The notes under the pieces: model-generated
Told to the model about the DNA's origin: nothing
Seen by the model: the letters and a program-made list of their open reading frames with translations, nothing else
The model's database searches: none
Origin: PVC group bacterium
GTDB lineage: Bacteria > Verrucomicrobiota > Kiritimatiellia > SS1-B-03-39 > UBA6053
Length of the DNA: 12,172 nt
Direction: 5' to 3'
Assembly (NCBI GenBank): GCA_003565035.1
Contig: PXDP01000055.1
Span: 1-12,172, forward strand
Shown here: positions 1-6,728 of the stretch, in pieces
Layout of the letters: each line of letters opens with the position of its first letter
Numbering within the stretch: position 1 is the first letter of the stretch
Program-made: the position numbers and the translations under genes

Positions 1-802
1 GCCGGATATCGTTATTGGCATTTCCGAGGGCGCCATCACTGGTGACCCCGACGTAACCGCGGAAAACTTCGACGATCCCCGCAAACGAGTTGGCGGCGTT
101 GTCGAGGATAAGGTAATTGTTCATGTTTCCGGACGCATCGGTATCGCCCAGACGATAGGTCTGACCCGCGGTTCCGCCGGAAATTTCCCCGGTCAATCGC
201 ACCGTGGTTTCGGTGGTGGGCGCGTCTCCGTCGGTGCCACGGATGACAAAGGTGCGGTGTCCGGTGGAATTGAGCGCGATGTTGTTGCCCACGGCAGTAT
301 TGCTGCCGTCGCCAAAGCTGAAAAACAACTGACCGCCGGAATGGGTCAGCGTGCCGGAGCCCAGCGCACCCGCGTCCTGTATGCGAAGCACGCCATTGGA
401 AAGGTCCACGGCCGAAAATCCGTTCGCCTGCGTCAGCACAGTGGTGCCGCCGCTGCTGTGGGTCAGCGTCCCGCCGAGGATGGACCCGCCTTCGAACCGC
501 CAGGAGCCGTCCTGAATGGAAGTGGCCAAGGGCGTGACTCCCCCTGCGTCCACCGTGACGGTTTCGCCGACCGGGTCATTAAACTCTGCGGTATTCCCGT
601 CCGCATAGCTTGCAGAACCGGACCAGTTATTGTCCGTGGTGTTCCAGTTATTGTTCGGGTTGCTGACATCCCAGACCACAGTCTGGGCAAAAACGGATAC
701 GGACATGAGGGACAGAATGGCGAGAAGCGTGTATCGGCGGAGCGGAGACACGGCGGTGTAAACCGTTTTGAGTTCATGCGGGGGTGTTGGTAGTGCTTTC
801 AT
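1..802 (-). CDS. Autotransporter-associated beta-strand repeat protein, 5' part (runs off left edge)
   Basis: An open minus-strand frame begins at an ATG (complement of 800-802) and stays open to the window edge, giving 267 codons without a stop. An AGGA lies 6 nt before the ATG. Residues 1-39 form a long signal peptide: a basic stretch near Arg22-Arg23, a hydrophobic core (YTLLAILSLMSVSVFA) and probable cleavage after Ala39. The mature part opens with a Trp/Asn-rich segment (VVWDVSNPNNNWNTTDNNW) and continues with Gly/Thr/Ser-rich beta-strand units such as GALGSGTLTHSGGQL and GALGNANNDI, typical of autotransporter-associated beta-strand (PATR-type) repeats. Verrucomicrobiota encode many long proteins of this kind, often surface-exposed and sometimes ending in a PEP-CTERM anchor; the C-terminus is outside the window, so anchoring cannot be judged. 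It is separated from the sugar-degradation genes by the insertion element. Family confidence is high; the exact role (adhesion, surface layer, glycan binding) is unknown. Confidence 0.85.
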   Translation of the reverse strand, partial: MKALPTPPHELKTVYTAVSPLRRYTLLAILSLMSVSVFAQTVVWDVSNPNNNWNTTDNNWSGSASYADGNTAEFNDPVGETVTVDAGGVTPLATSIQDGSWRFEGGSILGGTLTHSSGGTTVLTQANGFSAVDLSNGVLRIQDAGALGSGTLTHSGGQLFFSFGDGSNTAVGNNIALNSTGHRTFVIRGTDGDAPTTETTVRLTGEISGGTAGQTYRLGDTDASGNMNNYLILDNAANSFAGIVEVFRGYVGVTSDGALGNANNDIR

Positions 803-968
803 GAGGATTCCTGGGGTTGGGATGTGAAAGAGTCTTCAGCAGGACATGTGGATCGGCTATCTTGCAGCTCGAGCTTCGTTTATGTATCCATGACAAATAA
901 ATATTTATCACGCAAGTATAAAGTATTTTATCTTATAAAATATAATCAAGTTTATTTTTAATTAATTT
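803..968 (-). promoter_or_regulatory. AT-rich upstream region of the beta-strand-repeat gene
   Basis: This non-coding stretch lies between the insertion-element end at 969 and the minus-strand start at 802. Positions 895-968 are strikingly AT-rich compared with the GC-rich surroundings, as expected of a promoter. They contain a perfect 8-bp inverted repeat, TATTTTAT at 924-931 and ATAAAATA at 935-942, separated by CTT, which could be an operator or just AT-rich simple sequence. I cannot assign convincing -35/-10 boxes. The element ends right at the upstream edge of this region, so anything further upstream has been separated from the gene. Confidence 0.35.
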
Positions 969-981
969 GTAACTACTCAGG
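969..981 (+). repeat. Left terminal inverted repeat of the insertion element
   Basis: GTAACTACTCAGG, perfectly complementary to 3559-3571. It is directly followed by an 8-bp palindrome (TAGTACTA, 982-989), which with the flanking bases forms the 12-bp palindrome GGTAGTACTACC at 980-991. Confidence 0.85.
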
Positions 982-1003
982 TAGTACTACCATTGACACG
1001 ATA

Positions 1004-1066
1004 GTAGTTAACCCCGATTAAAAAACCAGGATTTTTTTGCTGGACTCGGAAGGATGCTTTAACTAC
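1004..1066. repeat. Subterminal inverted repeat at the left end, related to the terminal repeat
   Basis: GTAGTTAA at 1004-1011 is the exact complement of TTAACTAC at 1059-1066. Both share the TAACTAC core with the terminal repeat (970-976). The left end therefore holds three TAACTAC cores in alternating orientation, all upstream of the first gene. They are plausible transposase-binding sites and could also place the element's promoter under transposase control. No extra copies are seen inside the right end. Confidence 0.5.
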
Positions 1067-1076
1067 GTTACGTGTC

Positions 1077-1952
1077 ATGGAACAAAACATGGTCATTCAG
1101 GGACGACGTATTACGACCGACGAGATCGCGTTGATACGCGGCTTGATGGCTGAGCACCGGGAGTGGGGGCGTACCCGCCTGAGCGAGGAACTTTGTCACT
1201 GCTGGAACTGGCGCAATGCGCAGGGACGGATGAAGGATATGGCGGCGCGGACGCTGCTCCTGAAACTCGAGCGGCGCGGACTCATCGAGTTGCCCGCCCG
1301 GCAACGCCCGTCGACGAACCATTGCCGCAACCGGGATCTGCCGCCCGCCGTGCCTCCCGGTGCGCCGATTCATGGGAGCCTGGGCGATTTACGTCCACTC
1401 TCCGCAAGCCTCGCGGGGCCGGGTTCGGATGACCTGCGCTTGTTCAAGAGCCTGCTGGCCTCTTTCCATTACCTTGGACACCGCAACACCGTGGGCGAAA
1501 ACATCCGCTACATGATCCGCGACCGGCACGAGCGGCCCGTGGCCTGCCTGCTCTTTGGTTCGGCGGCTTGGAAGTGCGCGGATCGTGACGGCTTTCTCGG
1601 CTGGGATCGCACCTGCCGTGAGCGCAAGCTCCAGTATGTGACCAACAACACGCGATTCCTGGTACTGCCCTGGGTGGAGGTCCCGCATCTGGCCAGTCAC
1701 GTTCTGGGTCTGGTCTCCCGGCGGATCCGCCGGGACTGGCAGGAAAAATACGGGCATCCGGTCGATGCGTTGGAGACCTTCGTGGACACATCGCGCTTCA
1801 AGGGAACCTGTTACCGTGCCGCGAATTGGATGCACATCGGCCAGACCCGGGGCCGCACCCGCAATGACCGGGAGCACCGGATCCGGGAGCCCGTCAAGGA
1901 TGTGTATCTCTATCCGCTTGTCCCGGACTTTCGCAAAAGGTTGTGCGCATGA
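1077..1952 (+). CDS. DUF4338 (DruA-like) protein carried by the insertion element
   Basis: A 291-residue protein. Residues about 12-72 look like a winged-helix-type region (EWGRTRLSEELCHCWNW, then MAARTLLLKLERRGLIELP). After a Pro-rich linker (about 75-115), residues 120-285 form the DUF4338 domain. Its recognisable motifs are HYLGHRNTVGENIRY (131-145), FGSAAWKCADRDGFLGW (160-176), VTNNTRFLVLPWVEVPHLA (188-206), ETFVDTSRFKGTCYRAANW (233-251), GQTRGRTR and a C-terminal PVKDVYLYPL. The domain defines DruA of the Druantia anti-phage system and is also common in stand-alone proteins beside transposases; its biochemical activity is not established. Here it is translationally coupled to an IS66 transposase, which favours a role in transposition over defence. 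No good ribosome site precedes the ATG at 1077; an in-frame ATG at 1089 is the alternative. No other Druantia gene is nearby. Confidence 0.85.
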   Translation: MEQNMVIQGRRITTDEIALIRGLMAEHREWGRTRLSEELCHCWNWRNAQGRMKDMAARTLLLKLERRGLIELPARQRPSTNHCRNRDLPPAVPPGAPIHGSLGDLRPLSASLAGPGSDDLRLFKSLLASFHYLGHRNTVGENIRYMIRDRHERPVACLLFGSAAWKCADRDGFLGWDRTCRERKLQYVTNNTRFLVLPWVEVPHLASHVLGLVSRRIRRDWQEKYGHPVDALETFVDTSRFKGTCYRAANWMHIGQTRGRTRNDREHRIREPVKDVYLYPLVPDFRKRLCA

Positions 1953-3442
1953 TCGAGTACGAACAGGCACTGGATATTTGCAGGAACTCACCCGAGACTG
2001 CGGCGAGGATGCTTGTCGAACTCGCCGAACTGACCGGAAAGATTCCCGGCATCGAAGATCGCCAACATCGTCTTGAGACGGAAAACACACGCCTGCGCAA
2101 GCGTGTGGACGAGTTGGAGCAACAGCTTGCAAAAAACTCTCGAAACAGCAGCAAACCGCCCTCGACGGATGGCTTCAAGAAGCCCTCGCCGAAAAGTCTG
2201 CGCAAGAAAGGGCAACGAAACACCGGAGGACAACCCGGCCATCCCGGCCACACGCTCCAAATGGCCGAAAATCCCGACCATGCCGAACACCACCGGGTTG
2301 AACACTGCACCTGTTGCGGGCGTTCGCTGGCCAACCAAGCTGCCGCAGGCATTGAGAAGCGGCAAGTTCACGACCTACCCCCGGTGCGGCTGGTCGTTAC
2401 CGAACACAGGGCGGAGTCCACGCGTTGCTCTTGCGGACACCTCAACAAGGCGGACTTCCCCGAAGGTGTCAACGCTCCCGTACAGTACGGACCCGGTGTG
2501 AAGGCGGCGGCGGTCTACCTCAAACACTACCAGTTCATCCCCTATGACCGGACATGTGAACTCCTCTCGGACCTTTTCGGTTGTCCCATGAGCGAAGGCA
2601 CCTTGGCTACGATCATCTCGAAGTCCCATGAACTCGCCGCCGAACCTGCCGAAAAGATCAAGACGCTCATCGAGCTGGCCCCGGTGGTTCACTTCGACGA
2701 AACCGGCTCACGGGTCGAAGGCAAGCGGTGGTGGCTGCATTCGGCATCGACCGCCGGGGCAACTTATTACGACATCCACCGCAAACGCGGTGGCGAAGCC
2801 ATTGATGAAATCGGCATTCTCCCGGACTTCAAGGGACGGGCCATTCACGACTTTTGGAAGTCCTACTTCGCGTACGCCTGCGAGCATGGCCTGTGCAACG
2901 CTCACCATCTCCGCGAGTTGACCTTTATTCACGAGCAGTACCAACAGGACTGGGCTGAGCGGATGATCGACTGCCTTGTGGACATGAAAGAAGCCGTCGA
3001 ACGAGCCAAACGGACCTTGCTTCCTCTTTCCGAAACGAGGATCCAAGCCTTTGAGACGCGATATCGGAGGATCCTGGATGAAGGCTATGCAAAGAACCCA
3101 TTGCACTCCCTCCCGCCCAACGCAAAGAAAAAACGGGGACGGCGCAAAAAGCCCAAAGCCCGAAACCTGCTCGAACGGCTTGACCAACACCACTCCGAAG
3201 TTCTGGCCTTCCTGTACGACTTCGACGTGCCCTTCGACAACAACCTGGCCGAACGGGACATACGTATGATGAAGGTTCAGCAGAAAATCTCAGGGACGTT
3301 TCGAAGTGAAGAGGGTGCCAAGGCCTTCTGTCGCATTCGCAGCTATATCTCAACGGCCCGGAAGAATGCCGTCGGCGCGATGGATGCGTTAACCCGACTC
3401 TTTGATGGAAACCCGTTTGTTCCTGAGTTCAACCCCTTGTAA
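1949..3442 (+). CDS. tnpC: IS66-family DDE transposase (TnpC type)
   Basis: Full-length IS66 transposase of 497 residues from the ATG at 1949, which overlaps the previous stop as ATGA; a GTG two codons earlier (1943) is less likely. Order of parts: an N-terminal coiled coil (about 35-62), a conserved NSSKPPSTDG segment, a basic GGQPGH linker, a zinc-binding region with cysteines in HCTCCGRSL (about 119-127) and RCSCGH (about 159-164), then the DDE nuclease. The catalytic residues can be read directly: Asp250 in VVHFDETGSRVEG, Asp301 in AIHDFWKSYF and Glu435 in FDNNLAERDIRMMK. The basic insertion KKKRGRRKKPK lies between the last two acidic residues, and the C-terminus retains the family's FRSEEGAKAFCRIRSYISTARKN block. 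It should catalyse cut-and-paste or copy-out movement of the element bounded by 969 and 3571. Nothing is missing, so it is probably functional. Confidence 0.96.
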   Translation: MIEYEQALDICRNSPETAARMLVELAELTGKIPGIEDRQHRLETENTRLRKRVDELEQQLAKNSRNSSKPPSTDGFKKPSPKSLRKKGQRNTGGQPGHPGHTLQMAENPDHAEHHRVEHCTCCGRSLANQAAAGIEKRQVHDLPPVRLVVTEHRAESTRCSCGHLNKADFPEGVNAPVQYGPGVKAAAVYLKHYQFIPYDRTCELLSDLFGCPMSEGTLATIISKSHELAAEPAEKIKTLIELAPVVHFDETGSRVEGKRWWLHSASTAGATYYDIHRKRGGEAIDEIGILPDFKGRAIHDFWKSYFAYACEHGLCNAHHLRELTFIHEQYQQDWAERMIDCLVDMKEAVERAKRTLLPLSETRIQAFETRYRRILDEGYAKNPLHSLPPNAKKKRGRRKKPKARNLLERLDQHHSEVLAFLYDFDVPFDNNLAERDIRMMKVQQKISGTFRSEEGAKAFCRIRSYISTARKNAVGAMDALTRLFDGNPFVPEFNPL

Positions 3443-3452
3443 CCACAACGTC

Positions 3453-3480
3453 AATGGCCTGGTCTTGCCATTCTTTCTCT
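3453..3480 (+). terminator. Weak hairpin just after the transposase stop
   Basis: AATGGC (3453-3458) pairs with GCCATT (3467-3472) across an 8-nt loop and is followed by a pyrimidine-rich TCTTTCTCT run. It lies about 10 nt after the transposase stop, inside the element, and could act as a weak terminator. The stem is short and the T-run is interrupted. The remaining 3481-3558 holds no gene. Confidence 0.3.
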
Positions 3481-3558
3481 CGCCCCGGCACCGACCTCAT
3501 CGGACACAACACGCTTTTGCCCAAATCCTATTGATCCGGTAAATCTTATCAGAGCTCT

Positions 3559-3571
3559 CCTGAGTAGTTAC
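3559..3571 (-). repeat. Right terminal inverted repeat of the insertion element
   Basis: CCTGAGTAGTTAC, the exact complement of the left repeat. On its inner side it abuts a perfect 8-bp palindrome, AGAGCTCT (3551-3558), at the same offset as the different palindrome at the left end. Confidence 0.85.
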
Positions 3572-3607
3572 CATCGCGGCGTAAAGGAGCCGGTACAAAT
3601 AAAAGGC

Positions 3608-4504
3608 TCAGTTGGGCGCGACCGTCATTGACGAACGGAGAGAGGCCTCGCGGAATTCGACGGCATGGAAGCGGATGATCTCCACTGCCGCGTCACGCCA
3701 GAAGGGCCAATTGTGTGCGCCGCTGGTTTCGCGGTAGAGATGGTCCACCCCCAGATCCTGCAGCAGCCCCGCCATGCGCCGGTTTTCGCCAATCAGAAAA
3801 TCCTCCCGTCCGCAGTGAAGGTAGACCGGCGGAAGTGCCGCGCCTTTTTCTGTCAATTCCTGCAGTCGGAGGGCAAAATCCAGTTCCGTGAACCGGTCGC
3901 GGTTTTCCTCAAACGCTCCCAACAAAGGAACGAGGCGTTCCAGAGCGAGTCCAGCCGGTTGAGTCAGGTCCCAGTATGCGCCGCTGAGTCCACTGATTGC
4001 GTTGAAGGCACCGGGATTCGTGAGCATGTAGTGCATAGCACCGAAGGCACCCATGGAGAATCCGGTGACCGCCCGCAGGTTCGGGTCGCTGGCGTGGTTT
4101 TTGTCCACGTGGGGGACAAATTCCTCAAAGAAGAAGGTGGTGAAGCTGCTTTCCGGCTGCTCCGGGGCATCGAGATAAAAGCTTTGCGGATCGCCGTCGA
4201 ATCCGGCCACAATCATGGGGTAATCGCGGAGCGCCCTGCGCAGGGACGGCATATTGGCCCAGGTGTCCCAGGGGGCGTTCGCCCCGTGGAGCGCGTACAA
4301 AACCGGATAGGCGCACTCCGGATCGTCTCCGTAACCCGGGGGCAAAATGACAAAATAGCGGATGTCACGGTCCATGGCCCCGGAAAACAAGGTTCCCCGC
4401 AGGATTCGGCAACCATCTTCTTCAGTAATTTCCATAGCAAAAACCGGGGGTAAGGAAACAAAAAGTGCAAAGAGGATAAAGAAGATTCGTTTCGCAGAGT
4501 TCAT
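3608..4504 (-). CDS. Secreted CE1-type esterase (esterase D / feruloyl-acetylxylan esterase-like)
   Basis: An alpha/beta-hydrolase of 298 residues counted from the ATG at 4504. This start gives a clean signal peptide (MNSAKRIFFILFALFVSLPPVFA, cleavage after Ala23). The frame stays open to an ATG at 4564, but that extension would translate a palindromic repeat and bury the signal, so I reject it. The catalytic triad is visible: nucleophile Ser150 in GFSMGAFGA, acid Asp235 in CGREDFLIGENRRM and His264 in SGAHNWPFWRDA; the oxyanion-hole segment is ALHGAN. This matches the esterase D family (PF00756), which includes CE1 feruloyl and acetylxylan esterases and some peptide or siderophore esterases. 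Next to a rhamnosidase, an acetylesterase-like protein and a sulfatase, removal of ester groups from a polysaccharide is the likely job. It is the last gene of the minus-strand series; no strong terminator follows, only GAGCC/GGCTC at 3587-3591/3605-3609, before the insertion element. Confidence 0.88.
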   Translation of the reverse strand: MNSAKRIFFILFALFVSLPPVFAMEITEEDGCRILRGTLFSGAMDRDIRYFVILPPGYGDDPECAYPVLYALHGANAPWDTWANMPSLRRALRDYPMIVAGFDGDPQSFYLDAPEQPESSFTTFFFEEFVPHVDKNHASDPNLRAVTGFSMGAFGAMHYMLTNPGAFNAISGLSGAYWDLTQPAGLALERLVPLLGAFEENRDRFTELDFALRLQELTEKGAALPPVYLHCGREDFLIGENRRMAGLLQDLGVDHLYRETSGAHNWPFWRDAAVEIIRFHAVEFREASLRSSMTVAPN

Positions 4505-4530
4505 AATCTGACACCCTATGTGGATAAGAC

Positions 4531-4603
4531 TAAACCGCAAAGGAACAAGAATGGACGCGAACATGGACTCAATGTGCGTGCCTTCGCGTTCCTTCGCGGT
4601 TTA
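4531..4603. repeat. Long imperfect palindrome (REP-like) between two same-strand genes
   Basis: TAAACCGCAAAGGAAC (4531-4546) and GTTCCTTCGCGGTTTA (4588-4603) are complementary at 15 of 16 positions across a 41-nt centre. Nested inside, TTCGCGTTCC (4584-4593 region) is nearly complementary to GGACGCGAA (4553-4561). The right arm holds a near-tandem repeat, CCTTCGCGTT then CCTTCGCGGT (4581-4600). The structure fills almost the whole gap between the beta-helix gene stop (4609) and the esterase start (4504). As RNA it would fold into a strong hairpin that could limit read-through or protect the upstream message. The form resembles REP-type dispersed repeats; whether it recurs in the genome cannot be seen here. 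Confidence 0.65.
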
Positions 4604-4608
4604 ACATT

Positions 4609-6513
4609 TCATTGTCTTCGCGCACCGGCCTCGGGGTGCGGAGCGCCGGGGCGGCGGCGGAAATCGCCTTCATCCGCGTTGACAAACAGTTCGTCGCGAT
4701 CCTCAATCAATGTGTTGGTGTCCATCAGTGACTCCGGACGTGAGGGATTGAGCAACACATTTCCTGACACTTCGAATCCGGAGGGAAGTCCGTTCAGCCG
4801 TTCGAGAATGTTATTGCGAATCACCACCCCGGTGGGCATCGGCGGATTTCCGTGCCGGTTGTAGAACACACTGGACATCCAGTTTACATTCAGGTTCTGG
4901 TTCACAATGGTATTGTTTTCGATCAGGATGTCGGTGATGTTGCGCCCCCCGACACTGCCGCTGGGCCAGAAGGCGATCCCCCGGGGCTCGGTCCCCATTC
5001 CGTCAAGAATATTGTCGCGGATGGTAATGCGGTTGGCGTTGCGGTTGATGGTGATGCCATAGTGGAGAACGTTCCGCTCTACTGTAAGATCCTCGCAGCC
5101 TTCATAAATATTCATCGACTCGGAGTGCATCCCGTGATGGCGGAGAATGACATTGCCGCGCAACTCCCCGCGCTTACATTCGTAGTGGCGGATGCCGCTG
5201 CCGGAATTCTTGTCAAAGCGGTTGTTTTCAAATACATAGTCGTTGACCCGGTTGGCAAAAATCGAGGTGGTCCATCCGGGACAGTGGTAAGAGGAGCTGT
5301 TGCGGATCACGATATGGTCGCAGTAATTCAGCCCGATGGCCGCGTCACCGCTGACCCAGCGCACAGTGCAGTTGTCGATGAGTATATGGGAGGAGCGCGG
5401 GGAATTTCTGGCCACCCGGATTCCGCCTCCCCCGCCAGCGTAACGCTGAATGATCAACCCCTGCAAATAAATATATTTGGCCCCTTCCCGAATTTCAACT
5501 CCGGTGCCCAGTTTGGCGAAGGCGATATTATCAGGCAGACCGTTGACGGTGTGGCGCGGCAAAAGAAAAATCCGGGCGGTACCGTCTCCCTCATCCTGAA
5601 TAGACCACTCCCCCGGATTTTCAATCAGCTCCGGCGCATTGTACAGTGCCCAGCGGGTTGTGTCGTAAAGACGGTGGCTGAAAACCGGGAAACGCAGTTG
5701 GTGGTTTTCCGGATCGAAGCCCTGAACATTCGCAAAATACACATGGTTGTTTCCGCCGTGCACCCCGATCACCATATGGTTGTACGCATCCGGTTCCGTG
5801 GCGGTCAAATGATCCGGGTCCGTTATCACGGTAACCCCTTCGTCCCTCCGTACATCCATTTTATGGGAGGTCCGAAAGAAGTCCTGGGGAAGATCCGGAA
5901 AAAAGTCATCCGCCGGTTTGGGAATTTGGGCAATAGGAAGGGTTCCCTCGTCGCCATCCGACAAAATCACCCGCTGCCAGGGTGCCCGCACGTTGCGGCC
6001 TGCTTTGCGGTGCAATACGACTTGATCATGGGTGAGATTTGGAGCGATATCGACAGGAATCACCGCCGTGAACATTTGCTCCCACTTGGGATTGCCGCGC
6101 ACCTGCTCTGCGGAAGTGACAGGCTCCCATCCTTCAACCGCCTGTCCCCCGTCCAGAATCGCGCGGCCCTCGCCGAAGGTTCCCGCCGTGTTGCCGTCGA
6201 GGGTGATCGGTTTGCCAGCCTCTCCCGAAACCTCCACGACGATCTCGCCTCTGTAAGCCACGCCCCCCTTGAAAATCAGGGTGTCACCGGGTTGAAGATC
6301 CGTTTCCGCCGGAACACCCTCCGCGTTCCGGTCGAGCGGCGCATGTTTCCATGCCTGTTCGGGAGTACGTCCGTCGGCCTGGTTGTCACCTGCCGCGAAA
6401 TCAATGTAATAGGTGGCGGAAAAGAGTGGGGCCGTCACACCAAGAAGGATAGAGGTCATTCCGGCCCGGAGGAGCCGCATTGCGTTGTTGTATGGGGATG
6501 TTGTGTGTTTCAT
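4609..6513 (-). CDS. Secreted right-handed parallel beta-helix protein
   Basis: A 634-residue exported protein. The signal peptide covers residues 1-33 (hydrophobic core MTSILLGVTAPLF, cleavage after FSA33). The mature N-terminus (TYYIDFAAGDNQADGRTPEQA) and LQPGDTLIFKGGVAYRG (73-89) are typical of pectate-lyase-like beta-helix proteins in which a 'fractional-space' cap precedes the helix. Residues about 345-590 show repeating ladder units: ILIDNCTVRWVSGD, IVIRNSSSY, YVFENNRFDKNSGSGI, LTVERNVLHYG, ITIRDNILDGMG, ILIENNTIVNQN and VVIRNNILERL. The C-terminus (GDFRRRPGAPHPEAGA) resembles the closing segment common in this family. The fold is shared by polysaccharide lyases, epimerases and hydrolases; I cannot fix the reaction or assign a CAZy family from sequence alone. 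No Shine-Dalgarno precedes the ATG at 6513; the ATG at 6480 would shorten the signal's n-region. Context suggests action on an extracellular polysaccharide. Confidence 0.87.
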   Translation of the reverse strand: MKHTTSPYNNAMRLLRAGMTSILLGVTAPLFSATYYIDFAAGDNQADGRTPEQAWKHAPLDRNAEGVPAETDLQPGDTLIFKGGVAYRGEIVVEVSGEAGKPITLDGNTAGTFGEGRAILDGGQAVEGWEPVTSAEQVRGNPKWEQMFTAVIPVDIAPNLTHDQVVLHRKAGRNVRAPWQRVILSDGDEGTLPIAQIPKPADDFFPDLPQDFFRTSHKMDVRRDEGVTVITDPDHLTATEPDAYNHMVIGVHGGNNHVYFANVQGFDPENHQLRFPVFSHRLYDTTRWALYNAPELIENPGEWSIQDEGDGTARIFLLPRHTVNGLPDNIAFAKLGTGVEIREGAKYIYLQGLIIQRYAGGGGGIRVARNSPRSSHILIDNCTVRWVSGDAAIGLNYCDHIVIRNSSSYHCPGWTTSIFANRVNDYVFENNRFDKNSGSGIRHYECKRGELRGNVILRHHGMHSESMNIYEGCEDLTVERNVLHYGITINRNANRITIRDNILDGMGTEPRGIAFWPSGSVGGRNITDILIENNTIVNQNLNVNWMSSVFYNRHGNPPMPTGVVIRNNILERLNGLPSGFEVSGNVLLNPSRPESLMDTNTLIEDRDELFVNADEGDFRRRPGAPHPEAGARRQ

Positions 6514-6728
6514 AGTAGGGTTGGGGATGTCCGGGCCCTGTTGCAGGGTTATCCAGTGTTCATAATCGGAAAATTTTAATGTTCGTTCCCATAAAATGCT
6601 GAGAAAAATAATGTCGGCATCATACGTTGTATTCGTTCATCACGTCAACCTGAATCCTATGCTAAGTTCATGGGCATGGGATGTAACTTCCTGATCCGGA
6701 AAAACGAATTGCTTCCATCTTTCAGCCT
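6514..6728 (-). promoter_or_regulatory. Leader region of the beta-helix gene
   Basis: A 215-bp gap between two minus-strand genes, much longer than the 47-bp gap upstream, so the beta-helix gene may have its own promoter. The middle (6570-6660) is relatively AT-rich. Two small symmetric sites are visible: ATACGTTGTAT at 6622-6632, and a perfect CCCTG-TTG-CAGGG hairpin at 6536-6548, about 23 nt before the start codon, which would fold in the transcript leader. Neither can be assigned to a known regulator. Confidence 0.3.

Larger units (their letters stand above)
969..3571 (+). mobile_element. IS66-family insertion element carrying a DUF4338/DruA-like gene
   Basis: The element is bounded by perfect 13-bp terminal inverted repeats, GTAACTACTCAGG at 969-981 and its complement at 3559-3571, for a length of 2,603 bp. 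Ends starting with GTAA are usual for the IS66 family. Inside are two plus-strand genes, a DUF4338 protein (1077-1952) and an IS66 transposase (1949-3442), joined by an ATGA overlap. The small accessory genes tnpA and tnpB of classical IS66 are absent, as in the single-transposase ISBst12-like group; the DUF4338 gene sits in their place. The family normally makes an 8-bp target duplication, but the flanks differ (ATTAATTT left, CATCGCGG right), so the copy may have recombined since insertion. Both reading frames are intact and the terminal repeats are identical, consistent with a fairly recent or active copy. It lies opposite in strand to its neighbours. Confidence 0.88.

Noticed and set aside
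257..793. A 178-codon plus-strand frame opposite the beta-strand-repeat gene
   Set aside because: The minus strand encodes a signal peptide and beta-strand repeats over the same bases; the plus-strand product is low-complexity without any family signature.
1943..1948. GTG start for the transposase two codons upstream
   Set aside because: The ATG at 1949 gives the usual ATGA coupling overlap, and the extra two residues add nothing recognisable.
1077..1952. A Druantia anti-phage defence system
   Set aside because: Only a DruA-like protein is present; no large helicase (DruE-type) or other Druantia gene is nearby, and the gene sits inside a transposable element. A defence role cannot be claimed from this window.
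4505..4564. N-terminal extension of the esterase from an ATG at 4564
   Set aside because: It would translate the intergenic palindrome and put 20 residues before a clean signal peptide that begins at 4504.
4852..6579. A 575-codon open frame on the plus strand opposite the beta-helix gene
   Set aside because: It is a shadow of the minus-strand gene: the opposite strand has a clear signal peptide, beta-helix ladder and family-typical ends, while this translation has no recognisable domain. The GC-rich codon pattern explains the lack of stops.
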